DNA from: an uncultured Eubacteriales bacterium
GTDB lineage: Bacteria > Bacillota > Clostridia > Oscillospirales > Acutalibacteraceae
NCBI GenBank assembly: GCA_900315815.1
Contig: ONAS01000006.1
Coordinates: 1 to 40,351 of the forward strand
DNA: 40,351 nt
Direction: 5' to 3'
Numbering within the stretch: position 1 is the stretch's first letter; each line of letters opens with the position of its first letter. Made by a program: the position numbers and the translations under genes. The notes under the pieces are model-generated. The model was not told the DNA's origin. It was given only the letters and a program-made list of their open reading frames with translations, and ran no database searches. Below, piece by piece: positions 1-8,360 of the stretch.

Positions 1-2
1 TA

Positions 3-479
3 AAAAAGCAATTATCAGAAGGGATACGTTTCAGAACAGATATCTTAAGAGGAGAGGATACACTATTCGCTTCTCAGATCCTTGCACGAGCAAAAAAAGT
101 TAAGTTTATTCCTGATCCTTTTTATTTCTATGTACAGAGCAACGAGAGCGCAACACGCGGAGTGTTTCGTCCGAGTCAGTTGACAATTCTAAAATTATAT
201 GAAGCGTATGAAACTCTGTTAATAATTTTTCCAAAGGTAGTTCTTGATAGGTGTGTTTGTTATCTCCACGATTGCGTAATAGGAATATATTATGATATGT
301 GGTCAGATAAAAATAAATATTCCAAAGAGAAAAAAACAGTAAGGAAATATCTGAAAAAGTATTATAGACAGGCTTGTGTTTGCGCTAGAAATAGTTTTTC
401 GAAAAGAGTTAAGTTCTTTCTGGCTACGTGGTTTCCAAATCTTTTTTGCGTTATGCATAAATTGATACATAGGCTGTAA
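3..479 (+). CDS. Glycosyltransferase family 2, C-terminal part (5' end outside window)
   Basis: The reading frame is open from the left edge of the window to a stop at 477-479, so only the last ~158 residues are present. The fragment has the GED-T-F motif of GT2 (GT-A fold) transferases near residue 17, where the aspartate normally acts as catalytic base. After it comes the usual basic stretch (KKVKFIPDPFYFY) and an N-E-S-A-T-R segment. The C-terminus is rich in Lys, Arg and aromatic residues, as often seen in membrane-associated transferases. The internal GTG at 162 is not the real start, because similarity to the family continues upstream of it. The gene is AT-rich and lies 14 nt ahead of the next glycosyltransferase in the same direction, so both belong to the polysaccharide operon. 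Donor and acceptor sugars cannot be told. Confidence 0.8.
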   Translation, partial: KKQLSEGIRFRTDILRGEDTLFASQILARAKKVKFIPDPFYFYVQSNESATRGVFRPSQLTILKLYEAYETLLIIFPKVVLDRCVCYLHDCVIGIYYDMWSDKNKYSKEKKTVRKYLKKYYRQACVCARNSFSKRVKFFLATWFPNLFCVMHKLIHRL

Positions 480-493
480 TTACGGAGGAGAAT

Positions 494-1396
494 ATGAGAA
501 AAATTTGTGCAGTTATTGTAACTTATAATCGACCTCAACTGTTGTGTAGGTGCGTAGACGCATTGCTGCGGCAAACATATAAAATTGATATTCTTATCTA
601 TGATAATCATTCGTCAATGAATACTAAGCAGGCATTGTGCGAGGCGAATCTTTTACGCGATAATGTATATTATCATTATGCTTCTGAAAATTCCGGAGGA
701 GCCGGTGGTTTTTATAACGGAATGAAAATGGCCATGGAAAAAAACTATGATGACTTACTGCTAATGGATGATGATGGATATGCAATTGAAAATGATACTG
801 TTATGAGATTAGTGGATGTTAGAAATAAATTGGGAGAAATGACAATTGTTAATTCGCTGGTCATTTGTGATGAGAAAACCCTTCAATTGAGCTTTAGCAT
901 TAATCGTAGTTATGACGGGAATATGGTTCAAAAAGCAGCAGTCGACGGAATGTTAATGGATTTTATTAATCCGTTCAACGGCACGTTAGTATCGGCTGAA
1001 ACTGTAAAAAAAATTGGCTATCCAAGAAAAGAATACTTTGTTTATGGCGATGAAAATGAATATACTTTACGTGCAAAATCTAAGGATATTGGACTTTGTA
1101 CGGCAGTAAAGTCGCTATATTACCACCCAACAAATATAGGCAATATGAAAAAAATAGGAAGTCATTATGTAGCCGTAAGTGATATTCCAATGTGGAAAGT
1201 ATATTGTGCGTCAAGAAACAGAACGCATTTAATTAATCAGTATTGTGGAAAAGCTGCTGTTCTAAAGCATATTATTCGTTGTTATATTAATTTATTATTT
1301 TGCAAAAAGCGTTTTCAACGTTTGAAGTACACTTCCAGAGGAATAAGAGACGGATTGCATAATAATTTTAGTAGGGAGCTAGACCTTTCAAAATAA
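494..1396 (+). CDS. GT2 glycosyltransferase, galactofuranosyltransferase-like
   Basis: This 300-residue protein starts at ATG 494 with a strong GGAGGAG ribosome site. N-terminal VTYNR (8-13) opens a GT-A fold. ENSGGAGGF (65-73) and MDDDG (91-95) form the sugar-nucleotide and metal site. A later D-E-N-E segment (VYGDENEY) and a C-terminal Y-x3-RNR motif complete the pattern seen in GlfT-type galactofuranosyl- and related rhamnosyltransferases. The next gene is glf, which makes UDP-galactofuranose, and this supports transfer of galactofuranose to the growing repeat unit. The protein is probably cytoplasmic and membrane-associated. The family is sure; the donor is inferred from context. Confidence 0.85.
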   Translation: MRKICAVIVTYNRPQLLCRCVDALLRQTYKIDILIYDNHSSMNTKQALCEANLLRDNVYYHYASENSGGAGGFYNGMKMAMEKNYDDLLLMDDDGYAIENDTVMRLVDVRNKLGEMTIVNSLVICDEKTLQLSFSINRSYDGNMVQKAAVDGMLMDFINPFNGTLVSAETVKKIGYPRKEYFVYGDENEYTLRAKSKDIGLCTAVKSLYYHPTNIGNMKKIGSHYVAVSDIPMWKVYCASRNRTHLINQYCGKAAVLKHIIRCYINLLFCKKRFQRLKYTSRGIRDGLHNNFSRELDLSK

Positions 1397-1408
1397 GGGC
1401 GTGATAAA

Positions 1409-2524
1409 GTGTTTGATTATTTAGTTGTTGGTGCCGGGTTGTATGGTGCTACCTTTGCAAGAGAAGCAAAGGATGCTGGTAAAAAGGTTCTTGTAATTGA
1501 CAAGCGCAATCATATTGCGGGAAATGTATTTACAGAAGATATTGAAGGAATTCAGGTTCATAGATATGGAGCTCACATTTTTCATACAAATAATTTAGCT
1601 GTATGGAATTACGTAAACCGTTTTGCTGTTTTTAATCGATTCACGAACTCGCCTATCGCCAATTACCATGGTGAGATTTTTTCTCTTCCTTTTAATATGT
1701 ATACGTTTAATAAAATGTGGGGTGTTGTTTTACCTGAAGATGCAAAAAAAATAATTGATGAACAACGAAAGGAAATTACTGGAGAACCTAATAACCTTGA
1801 AGAACAGGCAATTTCATTGGTCGGTCGTGACGTTTATGAGAAACTGGTTAAGGGATATACCGAAAAGCAGTGGGGAAGACCATGTAACGAGCTTCCACCA
1901 TTTATTATAAAGCGACTTCCTGTTCGTATGACATATGACAACAACTATTTCAATGCACTCTATCAGGGAATTCCAATTGGTGGTTATACTCAATTGGTAG
2001 AGAATATGTTAGAAGGCATTGAAGTCCAGCTTGGTATAGATTATTTGGATAACAGGCAACACTGGAATAATGTTGCAAAAAAAATAGTATATACAGGGCC
2101 AATTGATTCTTTTTTTGACTATGCACTGGGTACTTTGGAGTATAGAAGTGTTCGTTTTGAAACAGAAGTTTTGGATATTCCGAATTATCAAGGCAATGCA
2201 GCGGTAAACTACACGGATAGAGAAACACCTTGGACGCGAATAATCGAACATAAGTGGTTTGAGTTTGGCAAAGGAAATATTAATAAAACGGTTATCAGTC
2301 GCGAATTCAGTTCTGAATGGAAACCCGGTGATGATCCGTATTATCCTGTAAACGATGAAAACAACAGAAAATTATTCGAACAGTATTATAATCTATCCAA
2401 GAAAGAAGAACATGTTATTTTTGGCGGTCGTCTTGGAGAATATAAGTATTATGATATGGATCAGGTTGTTTTGGCTGCATTATTACGTGCAAAAGCAGAG
2501 CTGAAAAGTGAGGATATTAATTGA
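1409..2524 (+). CDS. glf: UDP-galactopyranose mutase
   Basis: This flavoenzyme interconverts UDP-galactopyranose and UDP-galactofuranose and supplies the furanose donor for the neighbouring transferase. The 371-residue length is normal for Glf. The start is GTG at 1409, because AAGGG lies about 9 nt upstream and the protein opens directly with the FAD-binding VVGAGLYGA motif (residues 6-14). Other family marks are RNHIAGN, YGAHIFHT with the active-site His, YTEKQWGR, and the C-terminal GGRLGEYKYYDMD segment that closes the FAD site. The gene is AT-rich like its left neighbours. Its last codons overlap the acyltransferase fossil that follows. Confidence 0.95.
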   Translation: MFDYLVVGAGLYGATFAREAKDAGKKVLVIDKRNHIAGNVFTEDIEGIQVHRYGAHIFHTNNLAVWNYVNRFAVFNRFTNSPIANYHGEIFSLPFNMYTFNKMWGVVLPEDAKKIIDEQRKEITGEPNNLEEQAISLVGRDVYEKLVKGYTEKQWGRPCNELPPFIIKRLPVRMTYDNNYFNALYQGIPIGGYTQLVENMLEGIEVQLGIDYLDNRQHWNNVAKKIVYTGPIDSFFDYALGTLEYRSVRFETEVLDIPNYQGNAAVNYTDRETPWTRIIEHKWFEFGKGNINKTVISREFSSEWKPGDDPYYPVNDENNRKLFEQYYNLSKKEEHVIFGGRLGEYKYYDMDQVVLAALLRAKAELKSEDIN

Positions 2525-2681
2525 CATTTCCGAGACGGAAGAAAAAGAAAATGTGTATGTTAATTGTGATATTCCTGATCATTCTATTGTAATTGGAAAT
2601 CCGTGTATTATTAAGATCGTGAAAATGCAACAGAAGGATATGTTTAATATGGAAAAATTTATTGATAAGTTTCATAGATAA
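2508..2681 (+). pseudogene. Remnant of a hexapeptide-repeat acyltransferase (C-terminal end only)
   Basis: This short frame overlaps the end of glf and reads ...NCDIPDHSIVIGNPCIIK... before a stop at 2679-2681. The IPD-SIVIGNP-II pattern is the hallmark last coil of left-handed beta-helix acyltransferases (serine/maltose/sugar O-acetyltransferases). Only about 40 recognisable residues remain. The preceding coils and the catalytic His are absent, and the frame opens inside glf, probably with no true start. It is best read as the 3' fossil of a sugar O-acetyltransferase that once modified the polysaccharide. A functional 57-residue peptide from GTG 2508 is unlikely. Confidence 0.7.
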
Positions 2682-2769
2682 TTCTATTTGTTTTCGTTAA
2701 GTTCAATGCTGTTTTTTGGTTGTACATAAGAGAATGAATTATCTTTTATGATTTTGATAGGAGGTTGTT

Positions 2770-4992
2770 ATGAAGATTGGTATTGTTACTTTATTTGGCG
2801 ATAACTTCGGCAATAAGCTGCAGAACTACGCGCTTCAGGCACTCCTTGAATCTATGGGACACGAACTTTACTCAATTATTATTAAAGATGGTGTGAAACT
2901 TAACTGCCTTGAAAGTAGAAAAGACAAGCTTAAAAAGCTAGCACCAATGTATGTTTTTCAAGTGATGTCATCAAGATTCAAGAATAAATATCCATATAAG
3001 AATCAACGGGACGGAATAAGAGCTTCCATAAAATTCGGAAAAACAGAAAGTCCTAAAGAACTGACTGAAACAAGGAGAACGGCGTTTAAGTCATTTTCGG
3101 ATCAGTTTTTACATATTGTTGAGAACACTCTTCTTCCGGGAGAGAGTAAATATATCGATATCTATGATGCATACATTTGCGGTTCAGATCAAATCTGGAA
3201 CCCTACCTATAAAAGCACAGGATCGGCTTATTTTTTACAATTTGCTCACGAGTATAAGCGAATAGCATTTGCGCCGAGCTTCGGCGTCAGCAGAATAGCG
3301 GAAGAATTGAAGCCGTTATACAGCGAGTGGCTGAACGGGATCCCGTATCTTTCCGTGCGAGAGGAATTCGCGGATGATCAGCCGTATGTTCTCACATATT
3401 TCTTGGGAAACGAGACCAATAAATACAGAAAGTTTATAGAAAACTACGCAAAACAGATCGATGCCAAAATCATTGATCTGTTTGATATGCGTGAACCGGA
3501 ATATTATTCTGCCGATCCCGCGGAATTTGTCTGGCTGATCCATCACGCAAAAGCGATGTTTACCGACTCTTTTCACGGAACGGTTTTTTCGTTGATTTTT
3601 CATACGCCTTTTCTTGTGTTTGACCGCATCGAAAGCGGCGGTATGGGAATGAGCTCCCGCATTGAAACGCTTCTCGGTATGGTCGGATCAGAGGATCGTA
3701 TGTTCGGCAAAACGACCGATATCACCGGTATTGACTTTGCCCGGGCGGATAAAATCATTGCGTCGCGTGCTGAAACCGCCAAAGACTTTCTTGGCGGTGC
3801 GCTGCGCGGAGTTGAGAACGCTTCTGCAGGAGACGATGCGGTTTCTCCTTATGTTCTTTCAAAAAAAGCATTGTGTACCGGCTGTGCTGCCTGTGCGGGA
3901 GCATGTCCGGTCAAGTGTATCACGATGGAAGCCGACAGCGAGGGATTCAGATATCCGGTCATCGATAAAAGCAAGTGTATTCACTGCGGTAAATGCGAAA
4001 GGATTTGCAGCGAAGCTTCGGCGGAAGTTGACAGAAGTTCCGAAAAAGCATATGCAGCATGGTCAAAAAATACTGTACTTCGGAGCTCCAGCTCTTCGGG
4101 CGGATTGTTTTCCGAACTGGCAGGACAGATCCTTTCGCTTGGCGGAACCGTATACGGTGCAGGATTTGATGATGATTTCAAGGTTATTCATAAATCAGCG
4201 GATTCCGCTGAGAGCCTTTCTGCTTTGAGAGGTTCAAAATATGTACAGTCCCAGACGGACGCGTGTTATTCCGAAATAAAGGACAAGCTGAATAACGGAG
4301 AATATGTTTATTTCAGCGGTACCCCGTGTCAGGTCGACGGTCTGCTTGCGTATCTCGGGAAAGAGTACGAAAAGCTCTTTACACAGGATATCATCTGTCA
4401 CGGCGTTCCCTCTCCGTCAGTATGGCAGGAGTATCTGGCGCTCAAGGCAAAAGGCAGCAGGGTCGAAAGAGTGTCCTTCAGAGATAAAACTTACGGCTGG
4501 CATTATTTCTCGATGCTCATCAAAACGGAAAAAGGTAAGTATATCAAGCGCTTGGACGAGGATGTGTTTACGCGGCTTTTCCTTGAAAACGTCATTCTGC
4601 GTCCATCCTGTTATACGTGCCGTCATAAGCATTTGCACCGCAAGGCGGACATCACGATCGCCGATTGCTGGGGTGGTACCTTCGGTATGAAGGATGAAGA
4701 TAAGGGCATTTCTCTGGCTTTTGCCAATACGGAAAAAGGACAGAAGCTGATGGATAAAATCAGTGGAAATCTTGAGATCAAGGAGATTCCCTTTGAGAAA
4801 GCATCCTCCGCTCAGGGCGCTATGACCAAGTCGGTTCCGTACAATCAGAACAGAGAGCTGTTTTTCTCGATGGCTGAGAAAAGCGGAATAAGAAAAACGA
4901 TCGAAGAATGGTTCGGTTCGGATTCAGAGATGCTGATGAAGAGAAAGATCGGATATAGGAAGTATAAGATTGCCCGACGAATAAAAAAATAG
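2770..4992 (+). CDS. Polysaccharide pyruvyl transferase / ferredoxin / FrhB-type fusion protein
   Basis: This 740-residue protein starts at ATG 2770 behind AGGAGG. Residues ~1-345 are a polysaccharide pyruvyl transferase (PPT) domain: GDNFGNKLQNYALQ near the start, GSDQIWNP, APSFGV, TDSFHG and SSRIETLL. Residues ~367-415 carry two C-x2-C-x2-C-x3-C clusters for [4Fe-4S] centres. Residues ~425-740 match the coenzyme F420 hydrogenase/dehydrogenase beta-subunit (FrhB) family: SSSSGG, LRGSKYVQS, FSGTPCQ, CHGVPS. Such PPT plus iron-sulfur FrhB proteins are common in polysaccharide loci, but their redox role is not established. The PPT part seems to lack about 40 residues between the SVREE and TYFLGN motifs (near residue 198). 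Base composition changes inside the gene: the first ~480 nt are AT-rich, the rest much less so. Confidence 0.85.
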   Translation: MKIGIVTLFGDNFGNKLQNYALQALLESMGHELYSIIIKDGVKLNCLESRKDKLKKLAPMYVFQVMSSRFKNKYPYKNQRDGIRASIKFGKTESPKELTETRRTAFKSFSDQFLHIVENTLLPGESKYIDIYDAYICGSDQIWNPTYKSTGSAYFLQFAHEYKRIAFAPSFGVSRIAEELKPLYSEWLNGIPYLSVREEFADDQPYVLTYFLGNETNKYRKFIENYAKQIDAKIIDLFDMREPEYYSADPAEFVWLIHHAKAMFTDSFHGTVFSLIFHTPFLVFDRIESGGMGMSSRIETLLGMVGSEDRMFGKTTDITGIDFARADKIIASRAETAKDFLGGALRGVENASAGDDAVSPYVLSKKALCTGCAACAGACPVKCITMEADSEGFRYPVIDKSKCIHCGKCERICSEASAEVDRSSEKAYAAWSKNTVLRSSSSSGGLFSELAGQILSLGGTVYGAGFDDDFKVIHKSADSAESLSALRGSKYVQSQTDACYSEIKDKLNNGEYVYFSGTPCQVDGLLAYLGKEYEKLFTQDIICHGVPSPSVWQEYLALKAKGSRVERVSFRDKTYGWHYFSMLIKTEKGKYIKRLDEDVFTRLFLENVILRPSCYTCRHKHLHRKADITIADCWGGTFGMKDEDKGISLAFANTEKGQKLMDKISGNLEIKEIPFEKASSAQGAMTKSVPYNQNRELFFSMAEKSGIRKTIEEWFGSDSEMLMKRKIGYRKYKIARRIKK

Positions 4993-5039
4993 AGTCCTGT
5001 TTTTATACTTCAGAGAAAAATAATAAGGGTGTGTTGATT

Positions 5040-5993
5040 ATGAATCCTCTTGTTTCAATGATTACATATTGTTATAACGGTGAAAGATTTGTATCAAAGT
5101 ATTTTGATGCTGTACTTGCGCAGGACTATGATAATATTGAATTAATCTTTTTCAACAATGGCTCTATGGACAGAACCGGAGAAATCGCTGAGGAGTATAA
5201 AGTCAAACTGGAAGCAAGAGGAATTATCACTCATATTATCCACTATAAGGAGAACCAATGCACTTGTCAGTTAAAACAGGATGCTTTCCATATGATGAAG
5301 GGCGAGTATTTCTTCGGATGTGACAGCGATGATCTGATCGATCCTGATTATATCAGCACGATGGTAGAGTATTTGCAAAACCATCCCGAAAAAGGAATCG
5401 TATATTGTCAGCTGAGAGTGATCGAAGAAGAAACGGGTATTCAGAAATCGATCATGAGGATGATTCCTAAGTACGGCGATAAAGAGGCATTGATTGATAT
5501 TCTCAACGGGATCAATACGAATTTTACCGCGATATCCTATATGATGAGTCGGAAACACTATGAGCGTATCAATCCTGGAATGAATATCTTTATTTCCGTT
5601 TACGGAGAGAATTATCAGATTCAGATCCCGTTTTTATATAATAATCTGCAGGGCTATGTCGAAAGGCCGTTGGGACAGTACACAGTCAGAAGAGACAGTT
5701 ACACGGGAACGCTGAATGTTGAGAAAAAGATTCGTGCACTGAAGGGTCAGGAAGAAAGTGTTATGGCTACACTCCGCCAGATAGGCGCTGAACAGAAATA
5801 CGAGTTACTGTTTTTGAAAAGGATCCGCAGGGACAGGTTTTATACGTCACTTTTATGGACGGATAAGCAAATCGCCAAGGAATGCCATAAGGAGTACAGC
5901 GAGGTTTGTAAACTAAGCAAAAAGGACCATATTGCATGGTCGCTTTATAAAATCGGATTATACAAAACAGTTTTCAAAGTCAAAAGAAAGTAA
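5040..5993 (+). CDS. GT2 glycosyltransferase
   Basis: This is a family 2 glycosyltransferase of about 317 residues in the polysaccharide operon. ATG 5040 is preferred over GTG 5031 because AAGGG (5025-5029) sits 10 nt before the ATG but only 1 nt before the GTG. The N-terminus reads PLVSMITYCYNGERFV, followed by LIFFNNGSMDRT and the metal-binding GCDSDDLIDP motif, all typical of the GT-A fold. The C-terminal third is basic. The first ~230 nt are more AT-rich than the remainder, another sign of a mosaic locus. The sugar transferred is unknown. Confidence 0.85.
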   Translation: MNPLVSMITYCYNGERFVSKYFDAVLAQDYDNIELIFFNNGSMDRTGEIAEEYKVKLEARGIITHIIHYKENQCTCQLKQDAFHMMKGEYFFGCDSDDLIDPDYISTMVEYLQNHPEKGIVYCQLRVIEEETGIQKSIMRMIPKYGDKEALIDILNGINTNFTAISYMMSRKHYERINPGMNIFISVYGENYQIQIPFLYNNLQGYVERPLGQYTVRRDSYTGTLNVEKKIRALKGQEESVMATLRQIGAEQKYELLFLKRIRRDRFYTSLLWTDKQIAKECHKEYSEVCKLSKKDHIAWSLYKIGLYKTVFKVKRK

Positions 5994-6024
5994 GGAAGCT
6001 ATCTCAACTGAGATCAACACCGCT

Positions 6025-7581
6025 ATGGGCAATACGAAAAAAAGCGTTCTTAATATCGTTACCGGTATTTTGGGACAGGTCATCACAATAGCAATAGGAA
6101 TTTTGTTGCCGAGACTGTTTATTACCAGCTACGGTTCCGAAACAAACGGATTTCTCTCATCGATCAACACCCTCGTATCCTATCTTGCGCTGCTTGAGGC
6201 GGGTGTTGGAACGGCGACGGTTCAGGCGCTGTATGGACCGATCGGACGTTCGGATCGGGGGAAAATAAACGGTATTCTGTCAGCAACGAATCGATTTTAT
6301 AAACGAACCGGTCTTGCATACGGAATCATTATTGTATGTCTCGCGATCGGGTATCCGCTTATCGTTCCTTCGGAGCTGAGCTTTTTATTACAGTCGGCAA
6401 TCATTCTGTTGGTCGGCGCCGGCGGCGTCCTCGGCTATCTGTTTCAGGCAAAATTCCGTCTGCTGTTACAGGCAGAGGGAAAACAGTATATTATCACCAA
6501 TATTACAACTACTATCCATGTTTGTACCAGCGTTGGAAAACTCGTATGTATTTCGCTGGGGCTTTCGGTGATCTGGCTTCAGATTTTGCAGTTTGTTTTG
6601 GTGATTGTCCAGATCGTCTGTTATTATGCCTATGTCTATAAGCATTACGGATGGATCGATCTGAAGGTCGAGCCTGATGAAAAGGCTATTTCACAGAAGA
6701 AAAATGTCCTGGTACATCAAATCTCGGAGATGATATTCAATCATATCGATGTTGTCTTGCTGACACTGATCGTAAGAGACCTGAGGATAGTAAGCGTATA
6801 CACCTTGTATAATATGTTTGTGGACATGATCTCTACGTTGATCGGAAATGTTAACACCGGATTTGTGTTCAGACTGGGTCAGCATTATAATAATACAGAT
6901 CCTGAAAAGCACCGCTCGGTATTTGATGTATATGAGACCTTTTATATGGCGCTTTCCTTTTCCCTGTATACGGTCACATATATGTTTTTGCATCCGTTTA
7001 TGAGGTTGTATACCTCGGGTGTCAAAGACGTGGATTATATGCTTCCGTTGCTTCCTCTGTTGTTTGTAGCGTATAAGCTGTTGATTTGCGGTCGGGCTGC
7101 ATGCGGCGGGTTAAGTTCATATGCCGGGCATTTTAAGCAGACTCAGATGCATTCGATTATTGAGACTTCCATTAATCTGGTCGTTTCAACCGGTGCTGTC
7201 ATTCTGTTTGAACAACTGTGGGGGCTTGGAATTTACGGCGTTTTGGTCGGAACGATAGCGGCTTTGCTTTTCAGAGCAAATATCATGATCATCTATGCGA
7301 ACAAGCATATCCTGTACAGGAGTTGTTGGGAAACATACAAGAAATGGGTTTTGAATGTTGGACTGACGATCGCGTGTTGTGCCGTGTTTGTGATAATCTC
7401 GCCCGAAATCAATGATTATTTTCATCTGATACTGTATGGAGCTCTTACAGGTACAGCGGTTATTTTGGTGTTCTTTATTTCCAACGCTCTCTTGAAAAAG
7501 GATAACACTGTTTTTCTGATCAATTACGTAAAAGGGAAATGGAAGAAAAGGCGTAAAAGGACTGAGGAGAAGACGACATGA
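6025..7581 (+). CDS. Polysaccharide flippase (Wzx-like, MOP superfamily)
   Basis: The protein is an integral membrane protein of 518 residues with about 12-14 hydrophobic helices. It fits the oligosaccharide-flippase branch of the MOP superfamily, which moves undecaprenyl-linked repeat units across the membrane. ATG 6025 begins MGNTKKSVLNIVTGILGQVI, the usual start of this family, and lies 31 nt after the preceding gene. An upstream in-frame ATG at 5932 would overlap the glycosyltransferase and add a hydrophilic leader unlike the family. No clear ribosome site precedes 6025, so translation may be coupled. The basic tail (KGKWKKRRKR) fits a cytoplasmic C-terminus. The stop overlaps the start of rfbF (ATGA). 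No Wzy polymerase is visible in the window. Confidence 0.85.
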   Translation: MGNTKKSVLNIVTGILGQVITIAIGILLPRLFITSYGSETNGFLSSINTLVSYLALLEAGVGTATVQALYGPIGRSDRGKINGILSATNRFYKRTGLAYGIIIVCLAIGYPLIVPSELSFLLQSAIILLVGAGGVLGYLFQAKFRLLLQAEGKQYIITNITTTIHVCTSVGKLVCISLGLSVIWLQILQFVLVIVQIVCYYAYVYKHYGWIDLKVEPDEKAISQKKNVLVHQISEMIFNHIDVVLLTLIVRDLRIVSVYTLYNMFVDMISTLIGNVNTGFVFRLGQHYNNTDPEKHRSVFDVYETFYMALSFSLYTVTYMFLHPFMRLYTSGVKDVDYMLPLLPLLFVAYKLLICGRAACGGLSSYAGHFKQTQMHSIIETSINLVVSTGAVILFEQLWGLGIYGVLVGTIAALLFRANIMIIYANKHILYRSCWETYKKWVLNVGLTIACCAVFVIISPEINDYFHLILYGALTGTAVILVFFISNALLKKDNTVFLINYVKGKWKKRRKRTEEKTT

Positions 7582-8360
7582 AAGTAGTAATTCTCGCCGG
7601 CGGATACGGCACCAGAATATCCGAAGAATCTATCTATAAACCAAAACCGATGATTGAGATCGGCGGAAAGCCGATTCTCTGGCACATTATGAAGGAGTAT
7701 TCCTATTATGGGTTTAATGAATTCATCATTTGCGCCGGGTATAAGCAGCACATTATCAAAGAATGGTTCTCCAATTACTTCCTTTATAACAGTGATATCA
7801 CCTTTGATTTCACGAGCGGAAAAAATGATGTGATTATCCATGATCATCGCTGTGAACCGTGGAAAGTAACGGTGGTGGATACCGGGCTCAACACGATGAC
7901 CGGCGGTCGGATCAAACGGATACAGCAGTACGTTGGTGACGAGCCCTTTCTGATGACATACGGCGACGCTGTATGTGATGTTGATATCGCAAAAGTCTGT
8001 GATTTCCACAAATCGCACGGAAAAATCGCAACGCTGACGGCAACGATGCTGGAACAGTCAAAGGGTATTCTGAATATCGGCGGCGATAATGCCGTAAAGT
8101 CGTTCCGCGAAAAAAATATTGCTGACAGCGCTCCGATCAACGCCGGCTATATGGTGCTCAATCCTGAGATATTTGATTATATCGAAGGCGATCATACAAT
8201 ATTTGAGAAAGAGCCGATGGTCAGGCTCGCTGAAGATAATCAGCTGATGAGCTATGTATACAAAGGTTTTTGGCAGTGCATGGATACTGCCAGAGAAAAA
8301 GAAATGCTTGAAAAGCTGTGGCAGTCCGGCATGGCGCCGTGGAAAGTGTGGGATAACTGA
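7578..8360 (+). CDS. rfbF: Glucose-1-phosphate cytidylyltransferase
   Basis: The enzyme makes CDP-glucose from CTP and glucose-1-phosphate, the first step of the CDP-3,6-dideoxyhexose pathway. The 260-residue length is standard. The N-terminus has LAGGYGTRISEES followed by KPKPMIEIGGKPILWHIM, the nucleotide-binding loop and signature Lys. YGDAVCDVDI carries the metal-binding aspartate. The C-terminal FWQCMDTAREKE segment is typical of RfbF. The start at 7578 has a GAGGAG site ~8 nt upstream and overlaps the flippase stop. rfbG starts within its stop codon (TGATG at 8358-8362), so the genes are translationally coupled. Confidence 0.95.
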   Translation: MKVVILAGGYGTRISEESIYKPKPMIEIGGKPILWHIMKEYSYYGFNEFIICAGYKQHIIKEWFSNYFLYNSDITFDFTSGKNDVIIHDHRCEPWKVTVVDTGLNTMTGGRIKRIQQYVGDEPFLMTYGDAVCDVDIAKVCDFHKSHGKIATLTATMLEQSKGILNIGGDNAVKSFREKNIADSAPINAGYMVLNPEIFDYIEGDHTIFEKEPMVRLAEDNQLMSYVYKGFWQCMDTAREKEMLEKLWQSGMAPWKVWDN

